The position numbers and the translations under genes are program-made. DNA of 64,000 bases from Pseudomonadota bacterium (GTDB lineage: Bacteria; Pseudomonadota; Gammaproteobacteria; Steroidobacterales; Steroidobacteraceae), in contig JAKBBE010000005.1 in NCBI GenBank assembly GCA_021826035.1, forward strand, positions 4,327-68,326, read 5' to 3'. The notes below the pieces were generated by a model. The model saw only the letters and a program-made list of their open reading frames with translations. It made no database searches and was not told where the DNA came from. Shown here piece after piece: positions 9,916-20,798 of the stretch; position 1 is the first letter of the stretch, and each line of letters begins with the position of its first letter.

Positions 9916-11481
9916 ATGAATCAGACTGCGCGGCCCGTTCGGCGGGCATTGCTTTCCGTTTCCGACAAGACCGCCCTGGTGGGATTCGCGCAAGGTCTCG
10001 CGCGCCACGGGGTAGAGATCCTCTCAACCGGCGGCACGGCTAAACTGCTCGCGGCGCACGGACTGACAGTGCGCGAGGTGTCGGACCATACCGGTTTCCC
10101 GGAGATCATGGATGGGCGCGTCAAGACGCTGCACCCGAAAATCCATGGCGGACTGCTGGGGCGGCGCGGCACCGACGAGCAGGTCATGGCGCTGCACGGC
10201 ATCGAGCCCATCGACCTGCTCGCGGTCAACCTCTACCCGTTTGCTGAGACGATCGCCCGTCCCAACTGCAGCTACGAGGAGGCCATCGAGAACATCGATA
10301 TCGGCGGCCCGGCGATGCTGCGCGCCGCGGCGAAGAATCACGAGGCAGTCGCCGCCGCGGTGGATCCGGACGACTACGCCCGGATCCTAGCCGAGCTCGA
10401 CGCGCATGGCGGTCTCAGCGCGGCGACGCGCGCCTACCTGGCCACCAAGGTCTTCGCGCACACGGCGCGCTACGACGCGATGGTGGCCGCATACCTCACC
10501 CGGCAGCACTCCGAGGCGCATACGCTACCTGCGGTCCTGCCGCTGGTGTTCGACAAGGTCAGCGACCTGCGCTACGGAGAGAACCCCCATCAGCGCGCGG
10601 CGCTGTACCGGGATGCGCTCGGCGGCGCCGGGCTGGCGCAGGCTCGCTTGCTGCAGGGTAAGGAACTCTCCTTCAACAACATCGCCGACACCGACACCGC
10701 CGTGGAGTGCGTGCGGCAATTCGATGCCCCAGCCTGCGTCATCGTCAAGCACGCCAATCCCTGTGGCGTGGCGCTCGGTGCCGACCTGCTGGAGGCGTAC
10801 GAGCACGCATACCGCACTGACCCGACTTCCGCCTTCGGCGGCATCATCGCCTTCAACCGACCGCTCGATGCCGCGTGCGCCAGCGCCATCATCGGCCGGC
10901 AATTCGTGGAAGTGATCGCCGCACCGGCGATCACGGCCGCCGCGGCGGAGACGCTCGCCGCCAAACCCAACGTGCGTGTCATCGAGCTCGGTGAGCTGCA
11001 CACGAACAGCGGCAACGGCGTGGAGTACCGCAGCGTCTCCGGGGGACTGCTGGTGCAGAGCCGCGACAACGGCCAGATCGGTGAGTCCGATTTGAAGGTG
11101 GTGACGCGCCGCCAGCCGACGCCGGCGGAACTTGCGGATTTGCTCTTCGCGTGGCGTGTCGCGAAATTCGTCAAGTCCAACGCCATCGTGTACGCGCACG
11201 GATGCCGCACCATTGGCGTCGGCGCTGGACAGATGAGCCGCGTGTACTCCAGCCGCATCGCTGCAATGAAGGCCGCCGACGAGCACCTGCAGGTCGAGGG
11301 TGCCGCAATGGCCTCCGATGCGTTCTTCCCGTTCCGCGACGGCCTCGACGTGGCCGCCGAGTACGGCATCAAGGCCGTGATTCAGCCGGGCGGCTCGCGC
11401 AACGATCCGCAAGTCATCGCCGCTGCGGACGAACACGGCATGGCGATGGTACTGACCGGCATGCGCCATTTCCGGCACTGA
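9916..11481 (+). CDS. purH: Bifunctional AICAR formyltransferase / IMP cyclohydrolase
   Basis: PurH carries out the last two steps of IMP synthesis. The 521 residues comprise an N-terminal MGS-like IMP cyclohydrolase domain ([41 protein letters not shown]) and a C-terminal AICAR transformylase domain ([36 protein letters not shown]). A GTG two codons upstream (9910) could also serve as start, but the ATG at 9916 has the better-placed purine stretch. purD follows after nine bases. Confidence 0.97.
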   Translation: MNQTARPVRRALLSVSDKTALVGFAQGLARHGVEILSTGGTAKLLAAHGLTVREVSDHTGFPEIMDGRVKTLHPKIHGGLLGRRGTDEQVMALHGIEPIDLLAVNLYPFAETIARPNCSYEEAIENIDIGGPAMLRAAAKNHEAVAAAVDPDDYARILAELDAHGGLSAATRAYLATKVFAHTARYDAMVAAYLTRQHSEAHTLPAVLPLVFDKVSDLRYGENPHQRAALYRDALGGAGLAQARLLQGKELSFNNIADTDTAVECVRQFDAPACVIVKHANPCGVALGADLLEAYEHAYRTDPTSAFGGIIAFNRPLDAACASAIIGRQFVEVIAAPAITAAAAETLAAKPNVRVIELGELHTNSGNGVEYRSVSGGLLVQSRDNGQIGESDLKVVTRRQPTPAELADLLFAWRVAKFVKSNAIVYAHGCRTIGVGAGQMSRVYSSRIAAMKAADEHLQVEGAAMASDAFFPFRDGLDVAAEYGIKAVIQPGGSRNDPQVIAAADEHGMAMVLTGMRHFRH

Positions 11482-11490
11482 GCGGAGCCT

Positions 11491-12786
11491 ATGAAGATCC
11501 TGATCATCGGTGCCGGCGGACGGGAACATGCGCTCGCCTGGAAATGCGCAGCCTCCGCGCGTGTGGAGGAAGTGCTGGTCGCACCCGGCAATGCCGGCAC
11601 CGCACTCGAGCCGAAGTGCCGCAATGTGGCCGTTGCGGCTGAGAACATCCCGGCGCTCGTGGCGCTGGCGCAAGCCGAGGGCATCGCGCTCACCATCGTC
11701 GGCCCGGAAGGTCCGCTGGTCGCGGGGCTGGTCGATGCGTTTCAGGCGGCGGGCCTACCGTGCTTCGGACCGACCCGGGCGGCTGCGCGCCTGGAAGGCT
11801 CCAAGGCCTTCACCAAGGATTTTCTGGCGCGACACGGCATTCCGACCGCCCGCTCGCGCACCTTCACTCGTGAGAACTACGACCCGACCTGGCTCGACCA
11901 CCAGTCGCTGCCGATCGTCATCAAGGCGAGTGGCCTGGCCGCCGGCAAAGGTGTGATCATCGCCGAGACGCTGGAGGAAGCCCGCGAGACGATCGGCGCG
12001 ATGTTCGCGGGCCGCTTCGGTCGCTCCGGGGAGCAGGTGGTGGTGGAGGAGTTCCTGCGCGGCGAGGAAGTCAGCTTCATCGTCATGGCCGACGGCCGGC
12101 ACATTTTGCCGCTCGCCACCTCGCAGGACCACAAACGACGCGACGACGGCGATCTTGGGCCGAACACCGGTGGCATGGGTGCGTATTCACCCGCGCCTAG
12201 AGTCACGCCCGAGCTTCACCAGCGCATCATGCGTGAGGTGATCGAACCATCAGTCGCCGGACTCAGCGCCGACGGCACCCCATACACCGGCTTTCTCTAC
12301 GCGGGCCTGATGATCGCCGAGGACGGCACGCCAAACGTGCTTGAATTCAACTGCCGGTTTGGCGACCCGGAAACCCAGCCGATTGTGAGCCGGCTGCGCT
12401 CGGACCTGACCCTCCTGTGCGAGGCGGCGCTCGCCGGTCGCCTGCAGTCGGTGCAGGCCGAATGGGATCCGCGGGCAGCGCTTGGTGTCGTTCTGGCCGC
12501 GGAAGGTTATCCCGACGCGGTGCGCAAAGGCGAGCGCATCGAGGGACTTCATCACGCGGCGCAACTCGCCACCGGCCACGGCAAGGTATTCCATGCCGGC
12601 ACTCGGATCGCGGACGGCCAGATCCTCACCGACGGCGGTCGGGTGCTGTGCGCCGTCGGCCTTGGCGACTCGGTGTCGGCTGCGCAGACGAACGCCTACG
12701 AGATCGCCACCGCCATCCACTGGCCCGGGGTGCGGTACCGGCGAGACATCGGCTACCGCGCCATCGAGCGCGAACGGCGCAACTGA
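11491..12786 (+). CDS. purD: Phosphoribosylamine-glycine ligase (GARS)
   Basis: PurD joins glycine to phosphoribosylamine with ATP, the second step of purine biosynthesis. The 431-residue product begins [18 protein letters not shown] and shows the family motifs [28 protein letters not shown], the ATP-grasp core [12 protein letters not shown], and [13 protein letters not shown]. Length is typical. It forms a two-gene operon with purH, as in E. coli, and is the last plus-strand gene before the convergent TonB receptor. Confidence 0.97.
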   Translation: MKILIIGAGGREHALAWKCAASARVEEVLVAPGNAGTALEPKCRNVAVAAENIPALVALAQAEGIALTIVGPEGPLVAGLVDAFQAAGLPCFGPTRAAARLEGSKAFTKDFLARHGIPTARSRTFTRENYDPTWLDHQSLPIVIKASGLAAGKGVIIAETLEEARETIGAMFAGRFGRSGEQVVVEEFLRGEEVSFIVMADGRHILPLATSQDHKRRDDGDLGPNTGGMGAYSPAPRVTPELHQRIMREVIEPSVAGLSADGTPYTGFLYAGLMIAEDGTPNVLEFNCRFGDPETQPIVSRLRSDLTLLCEAALAGRLQSVQAEWDPRAALGVVLAAEGYPDAVRKGERIEGLHHAAQLATGHGKVFHAGTRIADGQILTDGGRVLCAVGLGDSVSAAQTNAYEIATAIHWPGVRYRRDIGYRAIERERRN

Positions 12787-12791
12787 ACCGC

Positions 12792-12818
12792 GCGGCCACC
12801 GGGTGCTCCTGTGGCCGC
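12792..12818. terminator. Hairpin between convergent purD and TonB receptor genes
   Basis: GCGGCCAC and GTGGCCGC form a perfect 8-bp stem with an 11-base loop, starting six bases after the purD stop. There is no U-tract on either strand, so it may be a weak or Rho-assisted terminator or an mRNA 3'-end stabiliser. Confidence 0.45.
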
Positions 12819-12944
12819 CGCACCCTCCGGGCCGTTCCAATCACCGCAGAGATGATCTGGCCCGACGCCTACCCGTACGCCGCGCAGCGCCGCCGGGCCT
12901 TCCCTGGCCCAGGCGCATCGGCCGAATAGAACGGCGTTTGCGCT

Positions 12945-15560
12945 CTAGAAGTCCTGACCGAACTCGATGCCGAACGTGCGCGGCTGCGCCGGCAGGATAT
13001 AGACCTGACTGTCCAGACTCGGATTGCTCTCGGTGAACCGTGAATACTCCGCCAACCGGTTCATGAGATTCGAGATGAACAGATCAACGTGCATCCCATT
13101 GCCCGCATTGGCTCCGATTTTCAAATTGAACAGCGCATATGCGGGCAGATTGCCGTAAACCGCGTTCTGCGTCAGCAGCAGCGCCGAGGCGGTCTGGTCC
13201 TGATACATCCCGGCAAGCTGCACATAGGGCCTCCAGTTCCCCATCATCGGCAAGGTATAGCGCGCCACGATGTTGCCCTTGAACTTCGGTGCCACCGGCA
13301 GATTGGTCCCGGCCGGCACTTGCACCGGCGGCAACGGGGTGCACTGCGCAGTGCCGGGGATACAGCCGTAGTAATTGGAGGTCAGCACCGGATTGGTGAA
13401 GGAGAAATTCGCACTGAGGTACAGGCTGTGCGTCGGCACCCACGCGATGCTGTTCTCGATGCCCTGAATGCGCGCGTTGCCACCGTTGGCGATGATGGTG
13501 ACGCTGTTCGCCCCCAGGAAGGAAAACTGGAAGTTCTTCCACTCTTCCCAGAACAGCGCTCCATTCCACCGCACGGTATTGTGGAACCACTGTGTCTTCC
13601 AGCCCACCTCGTAATTGGTCAGGTAATCGGCCTGATATGGAGATGGGGCGGGCACCTGACCCTTCACGACAACGGGCGGAGCAATGCGATTGACGCCACC
13701 CGGACGATAGCCCTTGGAGTATGTCGCGTACACCATGGCATTCGGGGTGATCTGATAGGTGAGATTGACCCGCGGCACAGTGCCGCTGCCGGTCGTCGAG
13801 GCGTAAAGATCAGTGCACGGGGAATTCTTGACGATTGGTCCAAGGAAGCACGTTGCCGTTCCCTCGCCCGTGAAGAAATTCGCGTTGAAGCCGTAGAATC
13901 CGACCAGCGAATTGTTGTAACGGTAGTACCGCATCCCGCCGGTCAGATGCCAGTGCGGGGTGATGTCCCAGGTCGCCTGCGCGTACACGGCCTGGTCGCG
14001 ATCGACGCGTTGCTCATCGGTCAACCAGATGGTATTGGGGTATCCCGGCACCGACTCGTTGGTCGCCGGATTGCCGGTCTGCGTATATCCGAGTCCGTTG
14101 GGATTGCCGCCATAGACGCTGGTCCAACCGAACCCCGGGATCGTGTAGTTTTGCCAGATGTTGTGCATCTGGCGGCCGAGATACACACCCACAGTCGCGT
14201 GCACCGGCTCATCGAGCGGCGTGGTCACGCGAAACTCCTGGCTCCACATCTCAAAATCGCCCGCCCCGATGACAAACTGCTGCGGCATGATTGGCGTCCC
14301 CGCATTGCCGTCGTAATACGCACCGGAGCCGTTCATCTTGTCATAGAACTCAGAATAGTCACTGTAGTCGGCAATCGAATGCTGATTGCGCTTCAGGAAT
14401 CCGCCGGTGTACACGACGTCGAAATCGTGGACCTTGCCCTCGATGGTGAGCGCGACCTGATCCCAGGTGTCGTGCGAAGTTTCAGGGCCGAAGTGCGTCA
14501 GCTTCAGATAGCCGACCGCCGGGTCGTAACCGAAAAATCCGTTTGCTGAGATCGACTGGCCCTGGAAAGTCGGCGTCACCGTCCAGTCCTTACCGATGTG
14601 AAACCGCAGTTCCACCCGTCCACCATAGGTATCCGATGTGTTGTAATTATTTTTCAGCCAGGGTCCGGCGGTGATGGCGCCCTTGCCGACCGATGACACC
14701 GGCGCACACTGGTGATTGCCGGCGTAGTAACTGCTGCTCGCATAATAGGACGGGTTGGTCTGAATCGACCAGCTCGGGAACGAGCGTACGCCGTTGAAGA
14801 TGCAACCATTGGCGTCGGTGCCGGCGACATTGCTGATGAAGCCGCCGTGATGCACATCCCACGCCACCAGGCGGATGGCCGCACGCGACCACAGCGGTAT
14901 ATTGACGTAGCCCTGGAACACGTGACCGGGGCCGCCGTTCTGAATGATGTTCTCCTGCAGATCGTAGCCGGCGGAGAATTTGTTCGGGTTCGGCTTATTG
15001 GTAATGATGCGCACCGCGCCGGCCTCGGCGCTGGAGCCGAACAAGGTGCCCTGCGGACCCTCGAGCACTTCGATGCGATTGATGTCGTACATATGCAGCG
15101 GCACGACACCGGTAATCGTAGTCACCGGCTGCTGATCGAGGTATACCCCGACGCTCGGTTCGGATCCGGAATGATTACCGTCGCCGCCGCTCACCACGTC
15201 GCGGATGTAGATGATCGCGCCACCCGGCCCACCGTTGCTGCCTTCGCCTTGGCTGCGCACGAAGGAGACCGCTGGGGCCATCTTGACGTAGTCATCGAGG
15301 TTGGCGATGTTCAGCTGGCGCATCGTGCGGTTGTCGAACACCTCGACGCTGATCGGAACGTTTTGCAGGTTCTGACGGATCTTCTGCGCCGTGATCACGA
15401 TGGCCTGCAAGCCACCGCTGGCCGTGTCCGCATGGACCTGCGGCGCGGCGGCCGCCAGTGCGGCCACGGGCAAGGCGGCGCGCACGATTGCCCGAAGTGC
15501 GCTGATGGAGCGCGACCGGTCCGGTTGCCGCGATAATTTTCTACGTCGACTGCGCGTCAT
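12945..15560 (-). CDS. TonB-dependent outer-membrane receptor
   Basis: This is an 871-residue outer-membrane transporter of the large TonB-dependent receptor family. A signal peptide with a basic start and an Ala-rich core (VAALAAAAPQVHA) is followed by a short segment ending in AIVITAQKIRQNLQNVPISVEV, which looks like a TonB-box region followed by the plug domain (VYLDQQPVTT, RIEVLEGPQGTLFGSSAEAG). A long beta-barrel ends in aromatic Phe (GIEFGQDF), the outer-membrane sorting signal. Similar receptors in Caulobacter, Sphingomonas and xanthomonad relatives import oligosaccharides or other scarce nutrients; the substrate here cannot be read. GGGGAG lies just upstream of the ATG. It sits downstream of a TPR-sulfotransferase gene with an intervening hairpin. 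Confidence 0.92.
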   Translation of the reverse strand: MTRSRRRKLSRQPDRSRSISALRAIVRAALPVAALAAAAPQVHADTASGGLQAIVITAQKIRQNLQNVPISVEVFDNRTMRQLNIANLDDYVKMAPAVSFVRSQGEGSNGGPGGAIIYIRDVVSGGDGNHSGSEPSVGVYLDQQPVTTITGVVPLHMYDINRIEVLEGPQGTLFGSSAEAGAVRIITNKPNPNKFSAGYDLQENIIQNGGPGHVFQGYVNIPLWSRAAIRLVAWDVHHGGFISNVAGTDANGCIFNGVRSFPSWSIQTNPSYYASSSYYAGNHQCAPVSSVGKGAITAGPWLKNNYNTSDTYGGRVELRFHIGKDWTVTPTFQGQSISANGFFGYDPAVGYLKLTHFGPETSHDTWDQVALTIEGKVHDFDVVYTGGFLKRNQHSIADYSDYSEFYDKMNGSGAYYDGNAGTPIMPQQFVIGAGDFEMWSQEFRVTTPLDEPVHATVGVYLGRQMHNIWQNYTIPGFGWTSVYGGNPNGLGYTQTGNPATNESVPGYPNTIWLTDEQRVDRDQAVYAQATWDITPHWHLTGGMRYYRYNNSLVGFYGFNANFFTGEGTATCFLGPIVKNSPCTDLYASTTGSGTVPRVNLTYQITPNAMVYATYSKGYRPGGVNRIAPPVVVKGQVPAPSPYQADYLTNYEVGWKTQWFHNTVRWNGALFWEEWKNFQFSFLGANSVTIIANGGNARIQGIENSIAWVPTHSLYLSANFSFTNPVLTSNYYGCIPGTAQCTPLPPVQVPAGTNLPVAPKFKGNIVARYTLPMMGNWRPYVQLAGMYQDQTASALLLTQNAVYGNLPAYALFNLKIGANAGNGMHVDLFISNLMNRLAEYSRFTESNPSLDSQVYILPAQPRTFGIEFGQDF

Positions 15561-15608
15561 GGTGAACTCCCCGATTAAATTTTGATTGGTCTATTGCTCG
15601 ACTCTGGC

Positions 15609-15638
15609 GAGTGGGCCCAGACGCAGCTCGGGCCCCTC
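15609..15638. terminator. Hairpin between sulfotransferase and TonB receptor
   Basis: GAG-t-GGGCCC and GGGCCC-CTC pair over 9 bp with one bulged base and an 11-base loop, directly after the sulfotransferase stop on the minus strand. No U-run follows. It could partly separate expression of the two genes or protect the upstream mRNA end. Confidence 0.4.
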
Positions 15639-15639
15639 G

Positions 15640-17559
15640 TCAGCGGAATTCAGGAACGTGTGGATACGTATGCAGTACTTCTCCCAGGGCGCGCTGCAGC
15701 GGCCCGAGCCAGGGTTCGTAATGACGCCACTGATCGACTCCATCCCGAAAGATTGGTTGGCGCACCTGTTCGGCGCTGGCCGTACGCACCGCCCGGCTGT
15801 TTTCATGGAAGGCGAGGCACTGCGGCTCAAACGGTAGCCCACACCGTTCAAGCAGTTCGTGGATGTGCCGCTCGGGATCGTCGATCAGCGCCTCGTAGCA
15901 CACCCGCACCACCTTGCCCGGCAGAACCTCATCGTAGTGCGCCATCAGTTCGACGTAATCCCGATAATAGCGGCCGAGATCCTCCAGTCCGTAGGTAAAC
16001 CATTGGCCACGCGCGAAATGCTGCTTGAAGCAGGAGAAGCAGCACGCGAGAGGATGGCGCCGCGCGTCAATGATCAGCGCGTTCGGCAGCATGAGATGAA
16101 TCAGGCCGACGTACCAGAAGTTGTTCGGCATCTTGTCGATGAACCGGGGTGCATCGGTCTGACGCATGACGCGGGTCTCGGCGAGATATCGCTCGCCGAG
16201 CGCGCGGAATTGGCCGCGATCGAGGTCGGCTACCCGTGCGAGAAATGCGCCCTCCTCCTCTGTCTCCATCGGGCCGGCGAGGTCGCGCGCGATGCGCGGC
16301 AAATCCGGCAACTCCATCGTCCCCTCGACGAGGCTGTGACTGGCGAGAATCTGCTCAAGCAGCGTCGAGCCGGCCCGCGGCAGCCCGACGATGAAAATCG
16401 GATCGCGCGCCTGTGAGCCAGCGCCGGCGCGTGCGGCGAAAAACTGTGGCGTGAACAGCAGCTTCGAGCGACGTGTGAACCGGGCGTTCGCTTCCGGGTC
16501 GTAGCCGTGCACTTTGCGGCGCAACGCGTTGCCCGCCGCGTAGTGTGCGAAAGAGTGCTCGAAGGACTGCACGTCCTCCAGCGCTTTGCCGAGCGCGAAC
16601 TCAAAATGCAGGCGATCCTCGTCCGTCAGATCCGCGCGCTGCAACGCCTGCCGCATGGCCAGCACCTCGGCCTCGCTGAATCGAAACGTTTTGAGATTGG
16701 CCAAGCTCCAATAGGCCTCCCCCAGCGTCGGCTGCATCGCCAGTGCCTGACGATACGCGGCGATGCTCTGGGGGATCTTGCCGAGGGTCTTCAGCGCGTG
16801 CCCATAGCTCATCCACAACTTCGGCTGGCGTGGGTAGCGGGCCAAGACCGATTCGTAGGCACCGGCCGCATCCGCGTAGTTGCCGAGATTTGCCGCAATA
16901 GCGGCCTCGAGGCTCAGATAACGCGGATCATCGGGCGAGCGGCTGCGCAGCTGCCGGCAGTGCTCGCGCGCCTGCGCGGCCCGACCCTCGCGGTTCAGGA
17001 CCATGGCGTAGTTGTGCCGAGCCGCATCAAATGCCGGCCAGAGCGCCAGACAGCGCTCCAGGAGCGCGCAGGCCTCCCGATAGCGCGTGAGACGCGCCAT
17101 GGCCTCGGCGAGCATCCGCAGCGCCGCCACATCGTTCGGATGGCGGCTCAAACGGGTACGCAGCAGCGCTTCCGCCTGCGGAACGTCGTTGGCATTCAGT
17201 GCCGCTGCGGCGGTACGCAGCAGCGGATCGCGGGTGGCGCTTTTGAGGTAGCGTGCATAGGCCGCATCGGCCTCATCCGCTTGAGCGCTCGCCACCAGCA
17301 GATCGGCGAGCTCGAGCCACGCGTCGGGCATATCGGGCTGCTCGACGCATAACCGGCGTAGCACCTGAAGCGCCGCGGCGCTCTCGCCACTGCGGCGCTG
17401 CGCGATGCCGAGCAGCAGCATGGCCACGGGATGGCGCGGGTCAGCTCTGAGGATGTCGGCGGCGCGCTTGGCGGCGAGTGATGGCTCGGCATCAAGAACT
17501 GCCGATGCGTGAGCCAGCGCAGCATGCACAGATTCGGCGGCTTCGGGCGCAGCACTCAT
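15640..17559 (-). CDS. Tetratricopeptide-repeat sulfotransferase
   Basis: This predicted 639-residue protein has an N-terminal TPR superhelix (about residues 1-340, repeated LERCLALWPAFDAARHNYA-like units) and a C-terminal sulfotransferase domain. The 5'-phosphosulfate loop of the PAPS site is FIVGLPRAGSTLLEQIL around residues 389-405 (G392 to T399). A later PNNFWYVGLIHLMLPNALII segment and DARRHPLACCFSCFKQ resemble the 3'-phosphate-binding region. The family transfers sulfate from PAPS; the acceptor is unknown. I used ATG 17559; a GTG at 17628 would add 23 residues. The pairing with a TonB receptor is seen in several proteobacteria (recalled, not searched), but its meaning is unclear. Confidence 0.85.
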   Translation of the reverse strand: MSAAPEAAESVHAALAHASAVLDAEPSLAAKRAADILRADPRHPVAMLLLGIAQRRSGESAAALQVLRRLCVEQPDMPDAWLELADLLVASAQADEADAAYARYLKSATRDPLLRTAAAALNANDVPQAEALLRTRLSRHPNDVAALRMLAEAMARLTRYREACALLERCLALWPAFDAARHNYAMVLNREGRAAQAREHCRQLRSRSPDDPRYLSLEAAIAANLGNYADAAGAYESVLARYPRQPKLWMSYGHALKTLGKIPQSIAAYRQALAMQPTLGEAYWSLANLKTFRFSEAEVLAMRQALQRADLTDEDRLHFEFALGKALEDVQSFEHSFAHYAAGNALRRKVHGYDPEANARFTRRSKLLFTPQFFAARAGAGSQARDPIFIVGLPRAGSTLLEQILASHSLVEGTMELPDLPRIARDLAGPMETEEEGAFLARVADLDRGQFRALGERYLAETRVMRQTDAPRFIDKMPNNFWYVGLIHLMLPNALIIDARRHPLACCFSCFKQHFARGQWFTYGLEDLGRYYRDYVELMAHYDEVLPGKVVRVCYEALIDDPERHIHELLERCGLPFEPQCLAFHENSRAVRTASAEQVRQPIFRDGVDQWRHYEPWLGPLQRALGEVLHTYPHVPEFR

Positions 17560-18126
17560 GTCTTCAAAAACACGAGCCCGTGACGCCGCGGCTCGCAGCC
17601 CTCGCCACCCGGCGAGTTGGTGCTCCACAGAAATCCGCGATTCCCGGAGTCATCGACAATGCGACACCATCTACGTAGCAATGACGTTGCTGATTGCGTT
17701 ACGCCGATCCTGGCTGATCGATCGCAGGCCTCAGCAACCCATTACTGGTCGCCCCCTTGCGGCGATAGTCACACAATTGAAATGGAAAGCCAAGATGCCG
17801 GCACGGGGGCTGATCTCTGTCACACTGCGATAGTGAGACGATCGTTTGCGGGCCGCGTGGCTGCGCGGACTCCTCATAGTGCGCGCAGCGCCCGGTCCGC
17901 GGGGAATGCCCGGCTCGCGCTCGTCGGCGAACTCCTCATGCGCCCTCATGGAGTGCGCCGAGTGTTCCCCGATGACGCGGATGACTGCGACCATGGGCGA
18001 TGGGTTCGCGTGAATCGAATCCCGAGGAGCGCTCGCACCCAAGGTGCACGCCGAAGCGTTCCGTGCGCAGCGCCAGCCCGCGGCCGATGATACTGGCTTG
18101 CGATGCCGCGCCTGTCGTGCCCGAGA

Positions 18127-18148
18127 GGAGCATCTGATGAGATGCTCC
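18127..18148. other. Perfect 9-bp hairpin in the rho downstream gap
   Basis: GGAGCATCT and AGATGCTCC flank a GATG tetraloop. The stem is perfect, with no U-tract on either side, so a classical intrinsic terminator is unlikely. Confidence 0.6.
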
Positions 18149-18217
18149 CGAGTGAGCCGTAGTTCTCATCAGGAAGCAGCGCGCGGTGATACGGGAGTCG
18201 GCGACGGGACGGATGGT

Positions 18218-18250
18218 CGACGCGCCAAGGCAGTGATCCTTGGCGCGCCG
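18218..18250. other. Strong hairpin (10 bp plus 2 bp) in the rho downstream gap
   Basis: CGCGCCAAGG and CCTTGGCGCG form a perfect 10-bp stem with a 7-base loop (cagtgat). After one mismatch two more pairs extend it. There is no U-tract. It lies about 180 bases beyond the rho stop. Confidence 0.6.
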
Positions 18251-18390
18251 TCGGTGGCCCACTTCGCACGGTGGGTCCGTTGCAGTCCAGCGCGGCGCGT
18301 GAGGTCCGGGCGCGGCGTCAAAGCCGAGCCATGCCCGGAACCCTCAAGCAGAGGTTCGGCCTCAACGATGCGCGACATTCCTGTGACCGC

Positions 18391-18410
18391 GGGGTCCGAC
18401 CTCGGCCCCC
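18391..18410 (-). terminator. Candidate hairpin just downstream of rho
   Basis: Read on the minus strand, GGGG-CCG and CGG-CCCC pair around a 4-base loop with one internal mismatch, about 20 bases after the rho stop codon. No U-run follows, so termination function is uncertain. Confidence 0.35.
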
Positions 18411-18430
18411 AAATGTGCCGCCACGAATCC

Positions 18431-19875
<1,445 letters not shown>

Positions 19876-19879
<4 letters not shown>

Positions 19880-20205
19880 AGATTACTTTCCAGAAATGCA
19901 GAGAGTTGGGATTTGGACACGGCGCCGACCTTCTGGGCCTCGACCGTGCCGTTCTTGAACAGAATCAGCGTCGGGATGCCGCGGATGCCGTACTTCGGAG
20001 GCGTCTGCGGATTCTCATCGATGTTGATCTTGGCGATCTTGACGCGGTCCTGATACTCGCCGGCGATCTCATCGAGAATCGGCGCGATCATCTTGCACGG
20101 ACCGCACCACTCGGCCCAGAAATCAAGCAGCACGGGCTTGTCGGACTGCAGGACGTCCTGCGAAAAAGTGGCATCTGTGGTGTGGACGATGTGCGGGTTG
20201 CTCAC
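19876..20205 (-). CDS. trxA: Thioredoxin 1
   Basis: This is the cytosolic disulfide reductase that feeds ribonucleotide reductase, PAPS reductase and DsbD. The 109-residue protein has the WCGPCK active site, the buried Asp in LLDFWAEW, and the cis-Pro in GIRGIPTL. I chose GTG at 20205: GGAGG ends nine bases upstream, and the resulting length equals E. coli TrxA. The TTG at 20214 sits too close to that Shine-Dalgarno. The stop overlaps the rho start. One adaptation is [13 protein letters not shown], with an extra Pro before the KYGI strand. Confidence 0.97.
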
Positions 20206-20798
20206 GCGGTTCAACCTCCGTCGAAGGCAGTTTTTTGTCGGGAATTAGCGAAGGGCTATCGAGGCCGGGGGGGCGGGCTGGAAGCGGCCCTGCCGGAAAT
20301 ACCCGTCAAACGGTTACACTAACTCGTGAAATAATGAGGTATCGAGCTTGAATCAATTAGGATGCGGCCTGCGTGAAGCGCCCCCTGGGGCCGGCAGGCA
20401 CGGACCGGATGGTCCGCTTGCTGGTGCGCTTTTTAGCGCGTCCAGAGCGCTTTTGCAAGGCCCAACCAGACCTCCATTCGACACTGTGACTCAGAGCCGG
20501 AATGAGCCGCCGACACGCCCCAAACGGCGCGCGGCCCGGGCGTCATGACAGCCAAAACGTCCGCAAACCCCCAGCTCAACGCTGATTCTGATCGCCCAAT
20601 GGCCGGCAGATCCGGGCAGGTCATCGCCGATTCCGCTGGTGCTGCGCATCGGTCCGCGAACGAACCGGTCCGGCTGTCCGCACGGGTGCGTCAGCAGGTA
20701 CCATGGGCGCGATAATCGATAAGCACATATTACCACAACCGCATGAGCGGCGCCTGTTTTGGACCAGAATGGCCCGCGCGGCGCACGCCGGAGACTCG
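20206..20798. other. Divergent trxA / rhlB intergenic region
   Basis: About 590 bases separate the two starts. It should contain promoters for both directions; AT-richer patches occur at about 20310-20360 (ggttacactaactcgtgaaa) and 20709-20740 (gataatcgataagcacatat). I could not place a convincing -35/-10 pair in either. A short frame at 20348-20548 looks non-coding. Confidence 0.5.

Larger units (their letters stand above)
17560..18430. other. About 870 bp without a recognisable gene, hairpin-rich
   Basis: This lies between the sulfotransferase start and the rho stop. Short open frames on both strands (for example minus 17946-18269) give arginine-rich, low-information translations with no motif I recognise. 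The stretch holds at least four inverted repeats: 18002-18023, 18127-18148, 18218-18250 and 18391-18410. The left part presumably contains the sulfotransferase promoter. It could harbour a decayed gene or an unrecognised structured RNA. Confidence 0.6.

Noticed and set aside
13089..14549. 486-residue plus-strand open frame opposite the TonB receptor
   Set aside because: No recognisable domain; the minus-strand receptor explains the region from signal peptide to C-terminal Phe.
18002..18023. Sequence resembling a tRNA T-arm (gggttcg...cgaatccc)
   Set aside because: The stem has a bulge and no acceptor, D or anticodon arms with the right spacing could be found on either strand.
17946..18269. 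107-residue minus-strand open frame in the rho downstream gap
   Set aside because: Arg-rich translation without motifs, no Shine-Dalgarno, and it spans two strong hairpins.
20348..20548. 66-residue open frame between trxA and rhlB
   Set aside because: It starts with TTG, lacks a ribosome-binding site and has no recognisable content.
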